Below, in pieces: positions 19,595 to 28,398 of a stretch of 64,000 nucleotides of DNA; the first letter of the stretch is position 1; each line of letters opens with the position of its first letter. The position numbers and the translations under genes were made by a program. The notes beneath the pieces were generated by a model. The model did not search any database. It worked only from the letters and a program-made list of their open reading frames with translations, and was not told the origin of the DNA. Origin of the DNA: Endoryza foliicola (GTDB taxonomy: Bacteria > Bacteroidota > Bacteroidia > Chitinophagales > Chitinophagaceae). The stretch covers positions 4,278,001-4,342,000 of the forward strand of contig OZ245715.1 of the NCBI GenBank assembly GCA_965226965.1. Direction: 5' to 3'.

Positions 19595-20027
19595 AAGTAG
19601 TTTAATATCTGCAATCATAATTAATTTCTATTCACCGCAACGATCGCCATGTGCGCAAAGGAGTCGCGAAGGATCTTCCTTAAATACTCTTTCATTCAAC
19701 GCGATAAATCGACGGCGGACCTAAACCACAATCTTTCCTTCTATTCATAAACATTTTCTTCCTCCTGTCTTTCCTCGCTTCCCGCAACGGCTTCGCCTGC
19801 GGGACTGCTTTTGCTTCGCAAAATCAGCCTCCTTCCCCCGTCCACCATCTTTGTATTTCCTCGTTCCTCTTCTCCTCTCATCCTCGCTCCTGCTTCTCAG
19901 CTGTTCCATTCTTAATTATTAATTCTTAATTATTAATTCATCCTCACTTTCCGTTGTACAACCCGCACCATTCTTGAATTCATTATTCTAAATTTACACC
20001 CTCATTTAATGATCTAAACTCTTCACA
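19595..20027. other. Noncoding region upstream of comM with repeats
   Basis: No gene is seen in this 433-bp stretch. It contains a hairpin-forming segment near 19790 (CCCGCAACGG with GCCTGCGGG), pyrimidine-rich runs, and an ATTAATT-type block at about 19912-19939 preceded by AGCTGTTCCATT, related to the repeat at 13420 and 63010. The comM promoter must lie in its last part. Confidence 0.6.
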
Positions 20028-20888
20028 GTGCTGGTAAAAACTTTTGGAAGTGCGGTTTACGGAGTAGATGCAACTACTATTACCATTGAGGTTAATGTTT
20101 TGGCAGGAGCCGGCTATTATATTGTTGGATTGCCGGATAGTGCCGTAAAAGAAAGTCTGCAGCGCGTTGAAAGTGCTCTCAAAAGCAACAAATTTGAAAT
20201 GCCCCGAACAAAGATATTGGTGAATCTTTCTCCGGCCGATATTCGAAAATCGGGAACAGCATTCGATCTGCCGATAGCCATTGGCATTCTCGCAGGTAGC
20301 GAAGCATTGAAATACACCGTTCCGCTCGATCAATACATCATCATGGGAGAGTTGAGTTTGGATGGCAGCATCTTGCCGGTTAAAGGAACCCTTCCAATGG
20401 CAATTACAGCCAGAAAAGAAGGCTTTAAGGGGATGCTAGTACCCAAGTCAAACGCAAGGGAAGCCGGCATGGTGAATAATTTAGAGGTATACGGCGTAAC
20501 GCATATCAATGAAGTGATCGACTTCCTCGTCAATCCCGAATCTCTTCAAGCCGTTCAAGTAAATACCCGAGAAGAATTCTTCGATACTCAATACGATTTT
20601 GAATTCGACTTCAGTGACGTGAAAGGCCAAGAAAACATCAAACGCGCCTTAGAGATTGCGGCAGCGGGAGGTCACAATGCCATTCTCATTGGACCACCGG
20701 GCGCCGGCAAAACCATGCTTGCCAAAAGAATGCCCTCTATTCTTCCACCCTTATCCTTACACGAAGCTTTAGAAACAACGAAAATCCACAGCGTGGCGGG
20801 TAAACTTCCAGAGAACGCGCATTTGGTTTCTAAAAGACCCTTTCGCAGTCCCCACCATTCAGTTTCAGATGTTACCCAATCATATTAG
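20028..20888 (+). pseudogene. comM: comM (yifB), 5' part interrupted by prophage
   Basis: This is the N-terminal 281 codons of the ComM/YifB Mg-chelatase-like AAA+ helicase, plus a few codons read from phage DNA before a stop at 20886. The start is GTG, giving the typical beginning MLVKTFGSAVYGVD. The ChlI-like domain spans about 20-140, and Walker A is GPPGAGKTMLAKRMP near residue 224. The frame is cut at the SVSD|A position just before Walker B, so this fragment cannot be an active ATPase. ComM extends D-loops during natural transformation in the proteobacteria where it has been studied. The other part lies at 50971-51672, and precise joining gives 513 codons. Confidence 0.92.
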
Positions 20889-20896
20889 GAGGTGTT
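20841..20896 (+). other. attL: attL attachment site
   Basis: Host comM sequence on the left and phage sequence on the right meet at CAGATG (20866-20871), which is repeated exactly at 50969-50974. The phage half-site is 20871-20896 (it contains TAGGAGGTGTT) and is partly the inverted copy of the phage half-site in attR. Confidence 0.85.
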
Positions 20897-20910
20897 AAAA
20901 TAGACTGTAA

Positions 20911-21168
20911 ATGAATGAATTATATTATATCAAGATTTCAATTAAACCAGTAGAATTTATACGATTCGTGGCCTATGCGCCATCGGATAGATACGTTTTT
21001 GTACAAACTTCAAAATGTGAATACTTTGGCTGTATTGTGAGTAACGATATGTTGACGTATCTTCTAAATGAGTTCAAAATTGATGAAATTAGCTATACCG
21101 ATGAAAATGAGTTTTTGGAGATATACCGTAATCCAACTAATAAGATCATTGGTGTTCTAACTTTTTAA
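20911..21168 (+). CDS. Small cargo protein of unknown function, partner of HEPN gene
   Basis: The product has 85 residues, with no signal peptide or membrane segment, and predicted mixed alpha/beta. It is acidic in its second half (DENEFLE). AGGAGG at 20888-20893, inside the phage attachment half-site, could serve as its ribosome binding site, although it is 17 bp from the ATG. The HEPN-domain gene starts 11 bp downstream, so the two probably form one transcript. It is on the opposite strand to the structural genes and sits at the edge of the prophage. It may be an antitoxin or sensor for the HEPN protein, but this is inferred from position only. Confidence 0.6.
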   Translation: MNELYYIKISIKPVEFIRFVAYAPSDRYVFVQTSKCEYFGCIVSNDMLTYLLNEFKIDEISYTDENEFLEIYRNPTNKIIGVLTF

Positions 21169-21179
21169 ACCTCGATACA

Positions 21180-22175
21180 ATGGAAATACACACTATAATA
21201 ATATTAAATAATTGCATCTTATCTAAAACTCCAATAACAATTAATGACACAAGAAATATAAGATATACAGATATAAACGACCTCGAACTAGCAAAACAAC
21301 TTAAATCTGTATTTGGTATTTACCTTAAAGATCAATTAAACAAAAAACCTATATATTACGCAATTGATACGGTATCTGAACCCATAAAAGACCATAAAAT
21401 TGCGGAATTTAATTTACGACTCCTTAAAACGATATTACACTTTATTTGGCAAGTAAAAGATCATTCAATTGATCCATTTATAACAATTACATTTTCAAAA
21501 AATAGTAAAACAATCTATCAAATTCCAAATGATATAATTACATCAAATTCTGTCTGTGCAACCTTACCGACAAAAATATCACAGGAAGACATAGACAAAT
21601 CGTTAATGTACTTTTCAATATATAATGAACACAGTATAAATAGATATAAAGATCAAAGCACATATAGTTTCTTAAATGACTACGCCCCAAATTTCATGAA
21701 TTACAACCCTGTCATTGGTAGCAGACTAAATCAAATAGAAAAGTGTTTTGATCTTTTAGTAAAAACAAGAAATGCACATACACTTGAATTTAAAATATCA
21801 CTCTATATAACATTATTAGAACAATTGTTTAAATACACAAAACATAGAAGTGTGAAGTTGAGTCAATATATTTCAAGGTATATTGGCAAAACAACTTTAG
21901 AAATAAATCGAATACAACATGTAGTATACGAATCATATCAAATAAGATCAAATTTTGTACATGGGCGTCCCAATAGTGAAATTTTAGTAAAACAATTTAT
22001 AAATGGTATACCATATAAAATATTAGAAAAAAGAGTACTAAATATTGAGCTATTACAACAGTATTCCTCACAACTAGATGATATATGTAGGAAATGTCTA
22101 TCAAATATATTTTTAAAAGATATTATTCTTTTAAACAATAACTCACTGCACAAAGCAATAGAAAATAAACACTAA
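21180..22175 (+). CDS. Apea-like HEPN-domain protein, possible RNase effector
   Basis: The product has 331 residues. The C-terminal third (about 175-275) fits an Apea-like HEPN fold: a helix with LEFKISLYITLLEQLF, then SQYISRYIG, then YQIRSNFVHGRP containing the R-x4-H motif (R256, H261). In this family that motif is the RNase or nucleotide-transfer active site. The N-terminal 170 residues are a poorly conserved region of unknown role. Proteins of this kind are often cargo in mobile elements, and related HEPN domains serve in abortive infection and toxin-antitoxin systems. It converges with the holin gene with a 4-bp overlap and has very AT-rich codon use. A defence role is inference. Confidence 0.65.
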   Translation: MEIHTIIILNNCILSKTPITINDTRNIRYTDINDLELAKQLKSVFGIYLKDQLNKKPIYYAIDTVSEPIKDHKIAEFNLRLLKTILHFIWQVKDHSIDPFITITFSKNSKTIYQIPNDIITSNSVCATLPTKISQEDIDKSLMYFSIYNEHSINRYKDQSTYSFLNDYAPNFMNYNPVIGSRLNQIEKCFDLLVKTRNAHTLEFKISLYITLLEQLFKYTKHRSVKLSQYISRYIGKTTLEINRIQHVVYESYQIRSNFVHGRPNSEILVKQFINGIPYKILEKRVLNIELLQQYSSQLDDICRKCLSNIFLKDIILLNNNSLHKAIENKH

Positions 22176-22660
22176 TCACTTTTCCTTAACTCGGTCAAAT
22201 CCTCTTTAATTTCTTTTACTCTAAGTAATAGCACCTTCACACTTTTGAAGAAATTAACCCCTGTAATTTCGGTTAAGTTTTCATTCAGGCTAACAAGTTC
22301 AATCCAAACAAAGAAGATACCTACAAGCTTTGTGAGCAAGTATGGTACGCTTGAAAAATGTAGAATAAATTCGCCTAAAAGGAATTTATCAACCGCAAAA
22401 AAGGTAATAATACCAAATTGGTAAAGAAGCATTTTTGAAATAGTTCTACTTAATTTATTCGAAGTTATGGCTTCGCCTCTTTTTTTAGCCTTCCAAACTC
22501 CCGAAATAAGATCAAGAAAAATCATAAATCCTACCAATAATAAAATAAACTTAATAGGTAGCAAAAAAGCGGATAATGATTGAATGAAAAGAAGAAAGTT
22601 CTTTTTGAATAGTAGGTATAAATTAAAGAAAAAGGTTTTCACAGTTAACAGGATTTTCAT
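22172..22660 (-). CDS. Phage holin family protein
   Basis: The product has 162 residues. It shows two to four hydrophobic helices, with the segment IFLDLISGVWKAKKRGE near residues 48-64 and SNKLSRTISKMLLYQ after it, which fits the phage holin family common in Bacteroidota and Firmicutes (toxin secretion/phage lysis holin). A charged helical C-terminus (VKEIKEDLTELRKSD) ends the protein. It would time lysis by permeabilising the inner membrane. It is the last gene of the minus-strand block, more than 21 kb from the endolysin gene. It overlaps the HEPN gene tail to tail by 4 bp. Confidence 0.75.
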   Translation of the reverse strand: MKILLTVKTFFFNLYLLFKKNFLLFIQSLSAFLLPIKFILLLVGFMIFLDLISGVWKAKKRGEAITSNKLSRTISKMLLYQFGIITFFAVDKFLLGEFILHFSSVPYLLTKLVGIFFVWIELVSLNENLTEITGVNFFKSVKVLLLRVKEIKEDLTELRKSD

Positions 22661-22680
22661 AAAACAATTGGTTAATATTA

Positions 22681-23115
22681 TTAATCGTTAGTTGGTGACC
22701 AACAAGAATTCCTAGGCCTCATACTTGAAATCGTTAAATTAAAAACAACCCCAACGGTCTTATCCCCCGTATCATTCACAAAAGGCCTAACGTTAATATT
22801 TTCATCGAATACAAGGTCATTAATGTTATAAATAGCGGTTGCAAAATCTTCAACAATACTTATACAGTCACTTATAAAATAGTTTTCTGCCTCACTATCA
22901 TCGTTATTTGTAATTGTTGATATAGTGATAATAAAATTGTGATTGATTAACTTATTATCAAGATTGGTATTTTCATACTCGATATTCACGGATGGGTAGA
23001 CAATATCCCGAATAGCATTATAATCACTATCATCAAGACTATATACCGAATTGACCAAGGCCGAACTATCGAAATAGTCCTTAATTACTTTTTGGATTTG
23101 ATTTAATGTATACAT
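22681..23115 (-). CDS. Putative tail terminator-like phage protein
   Basis: The product has 144 residues, soluble, with no signal peptide. The pattern of an N-terminal helix (YTLNQIQKVIKDYF), central strands (HNFIITISTITNNDD) and a C-terminal strand (VGVVFNLTISS) resembles small tail-completion proteins (gpU-like) of Bacteroidota phages. That assignment is a fold-level guess. It overlaps the end of the upstream gene (23081-23461) by 35 bp, so it is probably translationally coupled. It is followed by the holin. Confidence 0.4.
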   Translation of the reverse strand: MYTLNQIQKVIKDYFDSSALVNSVYSLDDSDYNAIRDIVYPSVNIEYENTNLDNKLINHNFIITISTITNNDDSEAENYFISDCISIVEDFATAIYNINDLVFDENINVRPFVNDTGDKTVGVVFNLTISSMRPRNSCWSPTND

Positions 23116-23461
23116 TTCGCTCTATTGCTTTTTCTACATGGTTCTTATCTATAAGATTCAAAAACCAAGTTAATAACCTACCTAAAAAAGTAAGGTTGTT
23201 GATAGTCTTATTTTTCCCAAGCACCGAACTAATAGTTTCATCGGGAAAACCGAAAGGATAAATAGTATTATTCTTAATTAAAAGATCATTGAACAATGAT
23301 TGACATACCGTATTACCTAATTGATCTATTGATAATGCTACCCTAAATAAGTAGATATTAGAATACTTAAATAGTGTTACAATTAACTCATAGGCGAACC
23401 CAATAGGTAACAATACAAAAGCCAAACAATAGGCAATAATCAATAACACCAATCCTTTCAT
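23081..23461 (-). CDS. Phage membrane protein, unknown function
   Basis: The product has 126 residues. One hydrophobic N-terminal segment (about 4-28, LVLLIIAYCLAFVLLPIGFA) may be a signal anchor. The rest contains a motif I associate with Bacteroidota phages: SIDQLGNTVCQSLFN, then PDETISSVLGKNK and LTFLGRLLTWFLNLIDKNH. Function is unknown. Its position between tail and holin genes suggests a role at the membrane during lysis or assembly. It starts 2 bp after the previous gene and overlaps the following one. Confidence 0.55.
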   Translation of the reverse strand: MKGLVLLIIAYCLAFVLLPIGFAYELIVTLFKYSNIYLFRVALSIDQLGNTVCQSLFNDLLIKNNTIYPFGFPDETISSVLGKNKTINNLTFLGRLLTWFLNLIDKNHVEKAIERNVYIKSNPKSN

Positions 23462-23463
23462 TT

Positions 23464-23766
23464 CTATAATAGTTCCAAATTAAAAGCCGCTAAGAATTGA
23501 TTAATAACGACATTATTAAGTGACCCATCACTATTAACGGCATTAGCCAATAAGACAGTAGGAACCTTTACATTACCTTGGTCAGGCCATTCCCTACTAT
23601 CGTATCCAATTTTATTAATTGTAGTGTCTTCCAACTTATATGAAATTTGGGCATACCCTGAAAGTATATCGCTAGCGATAACTTTAATTGTTAATCTATT
23701 TGGTGTAAACTCAAAAAAACCACTTGCCGTATTTGGTTTTACATTTAATACTAATTCTGAATTCAT
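23464..23766 (-). CDS. Small phage protein, probably structural
   Basis: The product has 100 residues, beta-rich and soluble (LVLNVKPNTASGFFEF, LTIKVIASDIL). It contains YDSREWPDQG in the middle and ends in a helix (NQFLAAFNLELL). No family is recognised. It lies 19 bp after the tail-fibre gene and 2 bp before the membrane-protein gene, so it is in the same operon. A small tail-tip or fibre-accessory role is the simplest guess. Confidence 0.5.
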   Translation of the reverse strand: MNSELVLNVKPNTASGFFEFTPNRLTIKVIASDILSGYAQISYKLEDTTINKIGYDSREWPDQGNVKVPTVLLANAVNSDGSLNNVVINQFLAAFNLELL

Positions 23767-23785
23767 TTTATTTTCTTATTATATT

Positions 23786-26035
23786 TTAGTTATTAAGTCT
23801 TTCCCATCCCGTACCATTCCAACCATACCAACCTTTTACGGTAAATGTTGTGGCACTAGTAGAAGACACATAAATCATCATACCTTCTTCACTTGCTCCC
23901 CATCCTAGGGCAGCAGCTTGAGAGGCGGTCAATCTATTTGGTAAAAAACCACTACTTGAACCAGACAATTCTAATGAGGCGTTATTATTTGGGGATAAAG
24001 TCCCTATACCAACATTACCAGTCGCAGCAACAAAGGCATAGTTACCCGCTAAAGCAGTCGTAGCCGTAATACTAGGATTATAGACAAAGCCACGAATCAC
24101 TTTATTAGGTTGATTACATTGAATCATTATTGGTGTTTCAAGTAATGTATATGTTTGCGCCCCTGTGGTATTTCCTACGACATAAACGCCATTATTAACC
24201 CAATGACGAAGGGCAACCAATGAATTAGACGTCAATACACCACTAGTTTGTGACCCACCGATACTAAGTTGGTTAAAACTACCTACACTACCATTCGGAA
24301 CTACTATAAATGGTCCACTTGTTGAACTATGGTTTGATGTACCATATACCCCGTTCCATTGAGTGATTGCAAAAGAATTTAATTGCGAACTAATCATCAA
24401 TGAAGTAGTATTTTGCCCCAATGATGTTATACTACCGATATTTGCAGCTGTGGTGTTTGTACCACCGTTGGTGATGTTCCAAATTCCAAAACCGTTGATA
24501 TTTCCTGCAACAGTACTACCACCATTAAGGGTAAACTCAAATATATTTGACCCATAACCAGCCGTACCGATTACACGTACTGTATTTCTATACGCACTTG
24601 TACCATTGACATCAAGTTTAAATCCATTATCTACACTTGTACCGACTAACAAGTTACCGTTATTAGTAACTCTATACAGTTCGCTTGAACTTCCTGAAAT
24701 TCCCCATGATTGACCACTAGCAGTATTAACACGAAATCCATTAATAGAATTACTTAACACAGTTTGAAGCGAACCACTTGAAGTAGTTGAAGTAAAAGTG
24801 ATTGAACTTGAACTTAAATTAACAACACGGTTACCAGTTAATGTACCATCACTATTATATAAGTTGGTTGAACCACCGCCAACCGTAATACCTGTAACTT
24901 GGAATGTACCACCTGTATTATTTGTGAATTGAATAGAACTCGAACCACTATTATAGGTACCACCTGTAACAAAAACCTCAGTACTTCCAGTAAAGAAACC
25001 ACTAACGGTAAATGTTCCACCTGTCTTATTTGTGAAAGTAATTACCCCGTTATTATAGGTACCTCCTGTCACATCAATATCCTGATTAGACGTATAAAAG
25101 CCACTAACATTAAACGTACCACCTGTATTATTGGTGAATGTAGCTACCCCAGTATTTGAATTGTAGGTACCACCTGTAATAAACACCTCAGTTTGACCCG
25201 TAAAAAGCCCGTTAACGTTAAATGTACCACCTGTATTATTGGTGAATACTATACTACCATTACTATAGGTAGCCCCTGTAACATAAGTATCATTGTAGCT
25301 TAACCCCGTGAATGGAATGGTTACATTGGTATTATCGTTTTTACGAAGAGTTAAAACATTTGAACTAAATGTACCACCTGAAACAAAAGTATCATTAAAA
25401 CCCGACCCAAAACTTACTTCCAATACATCACCATTAGTTCCGTATAAATAAAGTATTCCACTTGAAAACGTAGCACCTGTGATATATCTATCCTCAAACG
25501 CCTCTTCCACACTATCAAGATTAGAACTAATCTTTTCATATCCTGTCTTGGGAAAATACCAACCTAGTGATTTAGTAGTAGTGTTTTTGTCGGTCTCAAC
25601 ACCTTCAACCAATTTATTTTTTTCTAAGAACTTAATTAAGTCCCTTTTATATTGTTGTGAAGTAGATACAAAATACTGTCTTAATTTATCAATTTCATCA
25701 GTACCTAGATTCTGTGAATTTTCATCAGTCATTTTCAATATACCCTTATTGCTAAGTCTGTATTGATTAAGAAATATAAATTCGGATTGAACACAGGCTA
25801 TCAAAAACGGCTTAATCTTATTGAGCAACTGTGTGTATATAGGTAGAATAGCCGTTCCATTTGTAATATTTTCATCTAGTGCGTTGATAAGTGAATTATA
25901 AAGTGATTCACCCAATACGTCACGAACCTGTGTTTCTTGCACTTGATGAATATTTTTACTTAAGACCTTTTGATCTACATTTTCATCAATAATAGAAGAC
26001 TGAATTAATTTATGGGGTGATATAAGTAATACCAT
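23786..26035 (-). CDS. Tail-fibre-like protein with tandem beta repeats
   Basis: The product has 749 residues. The first about 145 form an alpha-helical domain (helices such as QVRDVLGESLYNSLINALDE) that resembles small neck/connector proteins rather than a fibre. From about 190 to 380 there are six or seven imperfect repeats of about 30-36 residues, with consensus GGTYN-x-G-xxx-FTNNTGGTF-x-V-x-GF, which should form an elongated beta structure. The C-terminal part contains GNVGIGTLSPNNN and ends with YGWNGTGWERLNN, like fibre tips of Bacteroidota phages. It is a candidate receptor-binding protein. An upstream CACATTTATTT element is 10 bp from the start. Confidence 0.7.
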   Translation of the reverse strand: MVLLISPHKLIQSSIIDENVDQKVLSKNIHQVQETQVRDVLGESLYNSLINALDENITNGTAILPIYTQLLNKIKPFLIACVQSEFIFLNQYRLSNKGILKMTDENSQNLGTDEIDKLRQYFVSTSQQYKRDLIKFLEKNKLVEGVETDKNTTTKSLGWYFPKTGYEKISSNLDSVEEAFEDRYITGATFSSGILYLYGTNGDVLEVSFGSGFNDTFVSGGTFSSNVLTLRKNDNTNVTIPFTGLSYNDTYVTGATYSNGSIVFTNNTGGTFNVNGLFTGQTEVFITGGTYNSNTGVATFTNNTGGTFNVSGFYTSNQDIDVTGGTYNNGVITFTNKTGGTFTVSGFFTGSTEVFVTGGTYNSGSSSIQFTNNTGGTFQVTGITVGGGSTNLYNSDGTLTGNRVVNLSSSSITFTSTTSSGSLQTVLSNSINGFRVNTASGQSWGISGSSSELYRVTNNGNLLVGTSVDNGFKLDVNGTSAYRNTVRVIGTAGYGSNIFEFTLNGGSTVAGNINGFGIWNITNGGTNTTAANIGSITSLGQNTTSLMISSQLNSFAITQWNGVYGTSNHSSTSGPFIVVPNGSVGSFNQLSIGGSQTSGVLTSNSLVALRHWVNNGVYVVGNTTGAQTYTLLETPIMIQCNQPNKVIRGFVYNPSITATTALAGNYAFVAATGNVGIGTLSPNNNASLELSGSSSGFLPNRLTASQAAALGWGASEEGMMIYVSSTSATTFTVKGWYGWNGTGWERLNN

Positions 26036-26044
26036 GTTTTAATT

Positions 26045-26055
26045 AAATAAATGTG
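26045..26055 (-). promoter_or_regulatory. Phage promoter-like element, copy 1 (before tail-fibre gene)
   Basis: On the minus strand it reads CACATTTATTT, followed by AATTAAAAC and the ATG of the fibre gene. Confidence 0.55.
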
Positions 26056-26060
26056 AATTA

Positions 26061-27890
26061 TTAGTTTTTCTTTCTAACTCTATATGCTACAAATTCATGA
26101 CGGCAAAAAGGAGTCGTTTTATCGGTCTTTGGATTATAGTACCAACCGCCACCAAGTTCATAAACAGGATAACCAAATATTTCAGTCATTTTCTGAATGT
26201 CTTGTCTTGAATACAACTTATTATTTTGTATCATCAACCTACAAAAGTCACGTGTTGTTGATATGATCGGTTCCCCATCAATATTTTTACGCTTTTCATA
26301 TTTATACATTACAGTAACCTTATTATTGTCAGGTATGTTGGGTTGTGGGTTTGGAGTTATCTTAAGTCTATTACTTGTACTATCAACTTTTATTAATCCA
26401 CTCTTTTCCAATTTATCAATAACAGATTTAACCTCTTCTTTCGATACATTTAGCTTGTGTTCTGTTTTCATAACTTGGGCTATTTCCTCATAAGTTAAAT
26501 TGTTGAAATCTTTTGATATTAATAACTCAGAAATATCGCTTTCAACTGAAAAAGAAAAATGGTCTTTATCGCTAATTTCCTCCAATTCAAAATCTTCGCT
26601 ACTAATACCCATGTCTTGAACCAATTTATAATCATCCACACCTAGTTTTTTATGTGTTGGCTTTTCTTCAACTGGTTCATTACTCATTTGTGTAGTTGTG
26701 GCAGTTGAACTAACTTGAACATCATTAATGAGTCTATCCCCGTTACTTAATGGAGCCAATCCAATTTCTTTTCGTAACTCATTAATAGTGTAGATGGATT
26801 TTTTAAGATCATCCGATAATGACACGTTGAATAACTGCTTATCAATAAACTCTATGTCTTGAGGTATTTCGCTAAATTCCAAGAATAATTCTTTAATTGA
26901 ATTCAAAACCATGTTTCTTTTGTCTTGAACATAATTTGCCTTAAACATTGCGTATGAGGTTTCCAATTCTTGAACATTACCCAGTTTACCCGCTTCTTGT
27001 ATCCCAAATAGGCCAGCATCCGCACCATGACCCAACAATATATCTTTTGTGTTTTGTTCGAGTGTGGCTTGATAAGCATTCGTAAAATCACCAATACTAA
27101 TATCTTTGATTTCGGCAGCCTTGCCCGTTTGACTATTAATGAACTCAATTAAAAACCTCTTCCCGTCAGAACCTGAATATTGTTGTTCAATTTGTCTATA
27201 AGTTTCTTCCAACTCTTCATCATCTATATTATCACCTCTAAAAAATGAAATTAATTTTGAGGGGCTAAATGAGTTAGCCACATTGTTGAAATTAAATTTT
27301 CTAATTTCAACATCGGTGGCAATAGGTTGCAGACAACCACGGTATTCAGGTGTTGGATAGGTCGAAAAACGACTAGAATAATAAGTATCAAAATAAAATA
27401 TCTTGCTACTGGTATCGGTGTTTTTGTTTGGAAAATATCTATCGTACTCGATTCGGTCAGTATTCAAAATCCAATCTTCACGATAAACAAACTTATTCTT
27501 TGACTTGTACAATCGGATACGGTGCATTGGAATGTGATAAAATTGAACAGGCTTTCCAAGTCTATTAAATATAACCTCAACCGAATAAGCACCATAAATG
27601 ATAAGATCGGTCACAATTTTATTTAAAAACTCATATAGGCTATCACTAGGATTAACCTTATACTTTGAAATATCCTTTTTACTCTTACTATCAATCCCCG
27701 CACCAAGAATAAAATTAACTTTTTGATTTACAACACTAGAATGAATTGGGGAGTTTTGGTATAAGTTTAATAGAAAATATGGATACTGGTTGTTTAAGCC
27801 CCATTGAACAATTCTATTATCATTTCTTGAATAGTTTTCAATTGGCTCAGGTAGTTGGTCAGCTTTGAATTTTAAAGCATATAAACTCAT
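26061..27890 (-). CDS. Phage portal protein
   Basis: The product has 609 residues. The N-terminal 420 residues match the portal fold of Bacteroidota phages: an early LNLYQNSPIHSSVVNQKVNFILGAG segment (about 36-60), a clip/stem region with YGAYSVEVIF, VQFYHIPMHRIRLYK and an FSPSKLISFFRGDN stretch, and a helical region ending LRKEIGLAPLSNGDRL. The C-terminal about 180 residues are an extra part rich in acidic residues, with a helix-turn-helix-like segment (LTYEEIAQVMKTEHKLNVSKEEV), unusual for a portal. It forms the dodecameric DNA gate of the head. The portal lies after the capsid gene here, the reverse of the common order. Confidence 0.75.
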   Translation of the reverse strand: MSLYALKFKADQLPEPIENYSRNDNRIVQWGLNNQYPYFLLNLYQNSPIHSSVVNQKVNFILGAGIDSKSKKDISKYKVNPSDSLYEFLNKIVTDLIIYGAYSVEVIFNRLGKPVQFYHIPMHRIRLYKSKNKFVYREDWILNTDRIEYDRYFPNKNTDTSSKIFYFDTYYSSRFSTYPTPEYRGCLQPIATDVEIRKFNFNNVANSFSPSKLISFFRGDNIDDEELEETYRQIEQQYSGSDGKRFLIEFINSQTGKAAEIKDISIGDFTNAYQATLEQNTKDILLGHGADAGLFGIQEAGKLGNVQELETSYAMFKANYVQDKRNMVLNSIKELFLEFSEIPQDIEFIDKQLFNVSLSDDLKKSIYTINELRKEIGLAPLSNGDRLINDVQVSSTATTTQMSNEPVEEKPTHKKLGVDDYKLVQDMGISSEDFELEEISDKDHFSFSVESDISELLISKDFNNLTYEEIAQVMKTEHKLNVSKEEVKSVIDKLEKSGLIKVDSTSNRLKITPNPQPNIPDNNKVTVMYKYEKRKNIDGEPIISTTRDFCRLMIQNNKLYSRQDIQKMTEIFGYPVYELGGGWYYNPKTDKTTPFCRHEFVAYRVRKKN

Positions 27891-27939
27891 TTATTAGTTA
27901 ATTAATATTGTTGTTATGGTTAGTCTAGGATATTGAATT

Positions 27940-28302
27940 CTAGTCTTGATACACTATAAAATCATTGTCATCAAGTGCCTTATAATTAGTATCATAATCA
28001 TCTACATTACTCTGTTTTCGATCATCAATTTTCAAAAGTCCTCTTTCAACCTCGATATTATTAGGGTCTAAAACTTGATATAAATATGTACCAATCGCCC
28101 CAGTAAATACCACAGTTGGTAATATGAACCTATTATATCGCTCAGGAAATTCGCTTATATCATTTCCAAGATCAACTTCTTGTACACTATTCCCCGCCTC
28201 ACTTGTTACAACAAGCGTACACCCACTACAATAATATTCGGTTGATTCAGCTAGTGTAAAATTGAGTACTGAATATGTATTTGATTTGTCAATTAGTATC
28301 AT
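27940..28302 (-). CDS. Small phage protein, probably head-tail connector or decoration
   Basis: I take the ATG at 28302 (120 residues, beginning MILIDKSNTYS), not the longer frame from 28356, because a terminator and a CACATTTATTA element lie between the two. The product is beta-rich, with two Cys in a C-x-x-C pattern (YYCSGCTLVV). The N-terminal half resembles the beta-sandwich part of Bacteroidota phage proteins that precede the portal gene. Function is unproven; its position between capsid and portal suggests a head component. Confidence 0.5.
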   Translation of the reverse strand: MILIDKSNTYSVLNFTLAESTEYYCSGCTLVVTSEAGNSVQEVDLGNDISEFPERYNRFILPTVVFTGAIGTYLYQVLDPNNIEVERGLLKIDDRKQSNVDDYDTNYKALDDNDFIVYQD

Positions 28303-28322
28303 TTTATTAGTCTTATCTACTA

Positions 28323-28333
28323 TAATAAATGTG
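28323..28333 (-). promoter_or_regulatory. Phage promoter-like element, copy 2
   Basis: CACATTTATTA (then TAG) on the minus strand, located just after a terminator at 28345-28372 and 20 bp before the ATG at 28302. Confidence 0.6.
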
Positions 28334-28344
28334 AATTGACCGAA

Positions 28345-28372
28345 ATAAAAAAGCACCTCAAATGAAGTGCTT
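28345..28372 (-). terminator. Rho-independent terminator in late region
   Basis: On the minus strand the hairpin AAGCACTTCA with TGAGGTGCTT is followed by TTTTTTATTT. It ends the transcript of the gene stopping at 28399. Confidence 0.85.
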
Positions 28373-28398
28373 AATTGTATGTTTTCTAAATAAAACCG

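Noticed and set aside
21180..22175. HEPN/MNT toxin-antitoxin pair
   Set aside because: The 85-residue partner shows no nucleotidyltransferase (GSxxxGxxxxxSDxD) motif, so a canonical HEPN/MNT system is not supported.
24830..25400. Regular short repeats that look like a CRISPR array
   Set aside because: The units are codons of the repeated FTNNTGGTF motif in the tail-fibre gene, with no constant repeat and no unique spacers; no cas gene is present.
28303..28356. Upstream start for the gene at 27940 (138 codons)
   Set aside because: A terminator hairpin and a promoter-like element fall inside this extension, so the ATG at 28302 is preferred.
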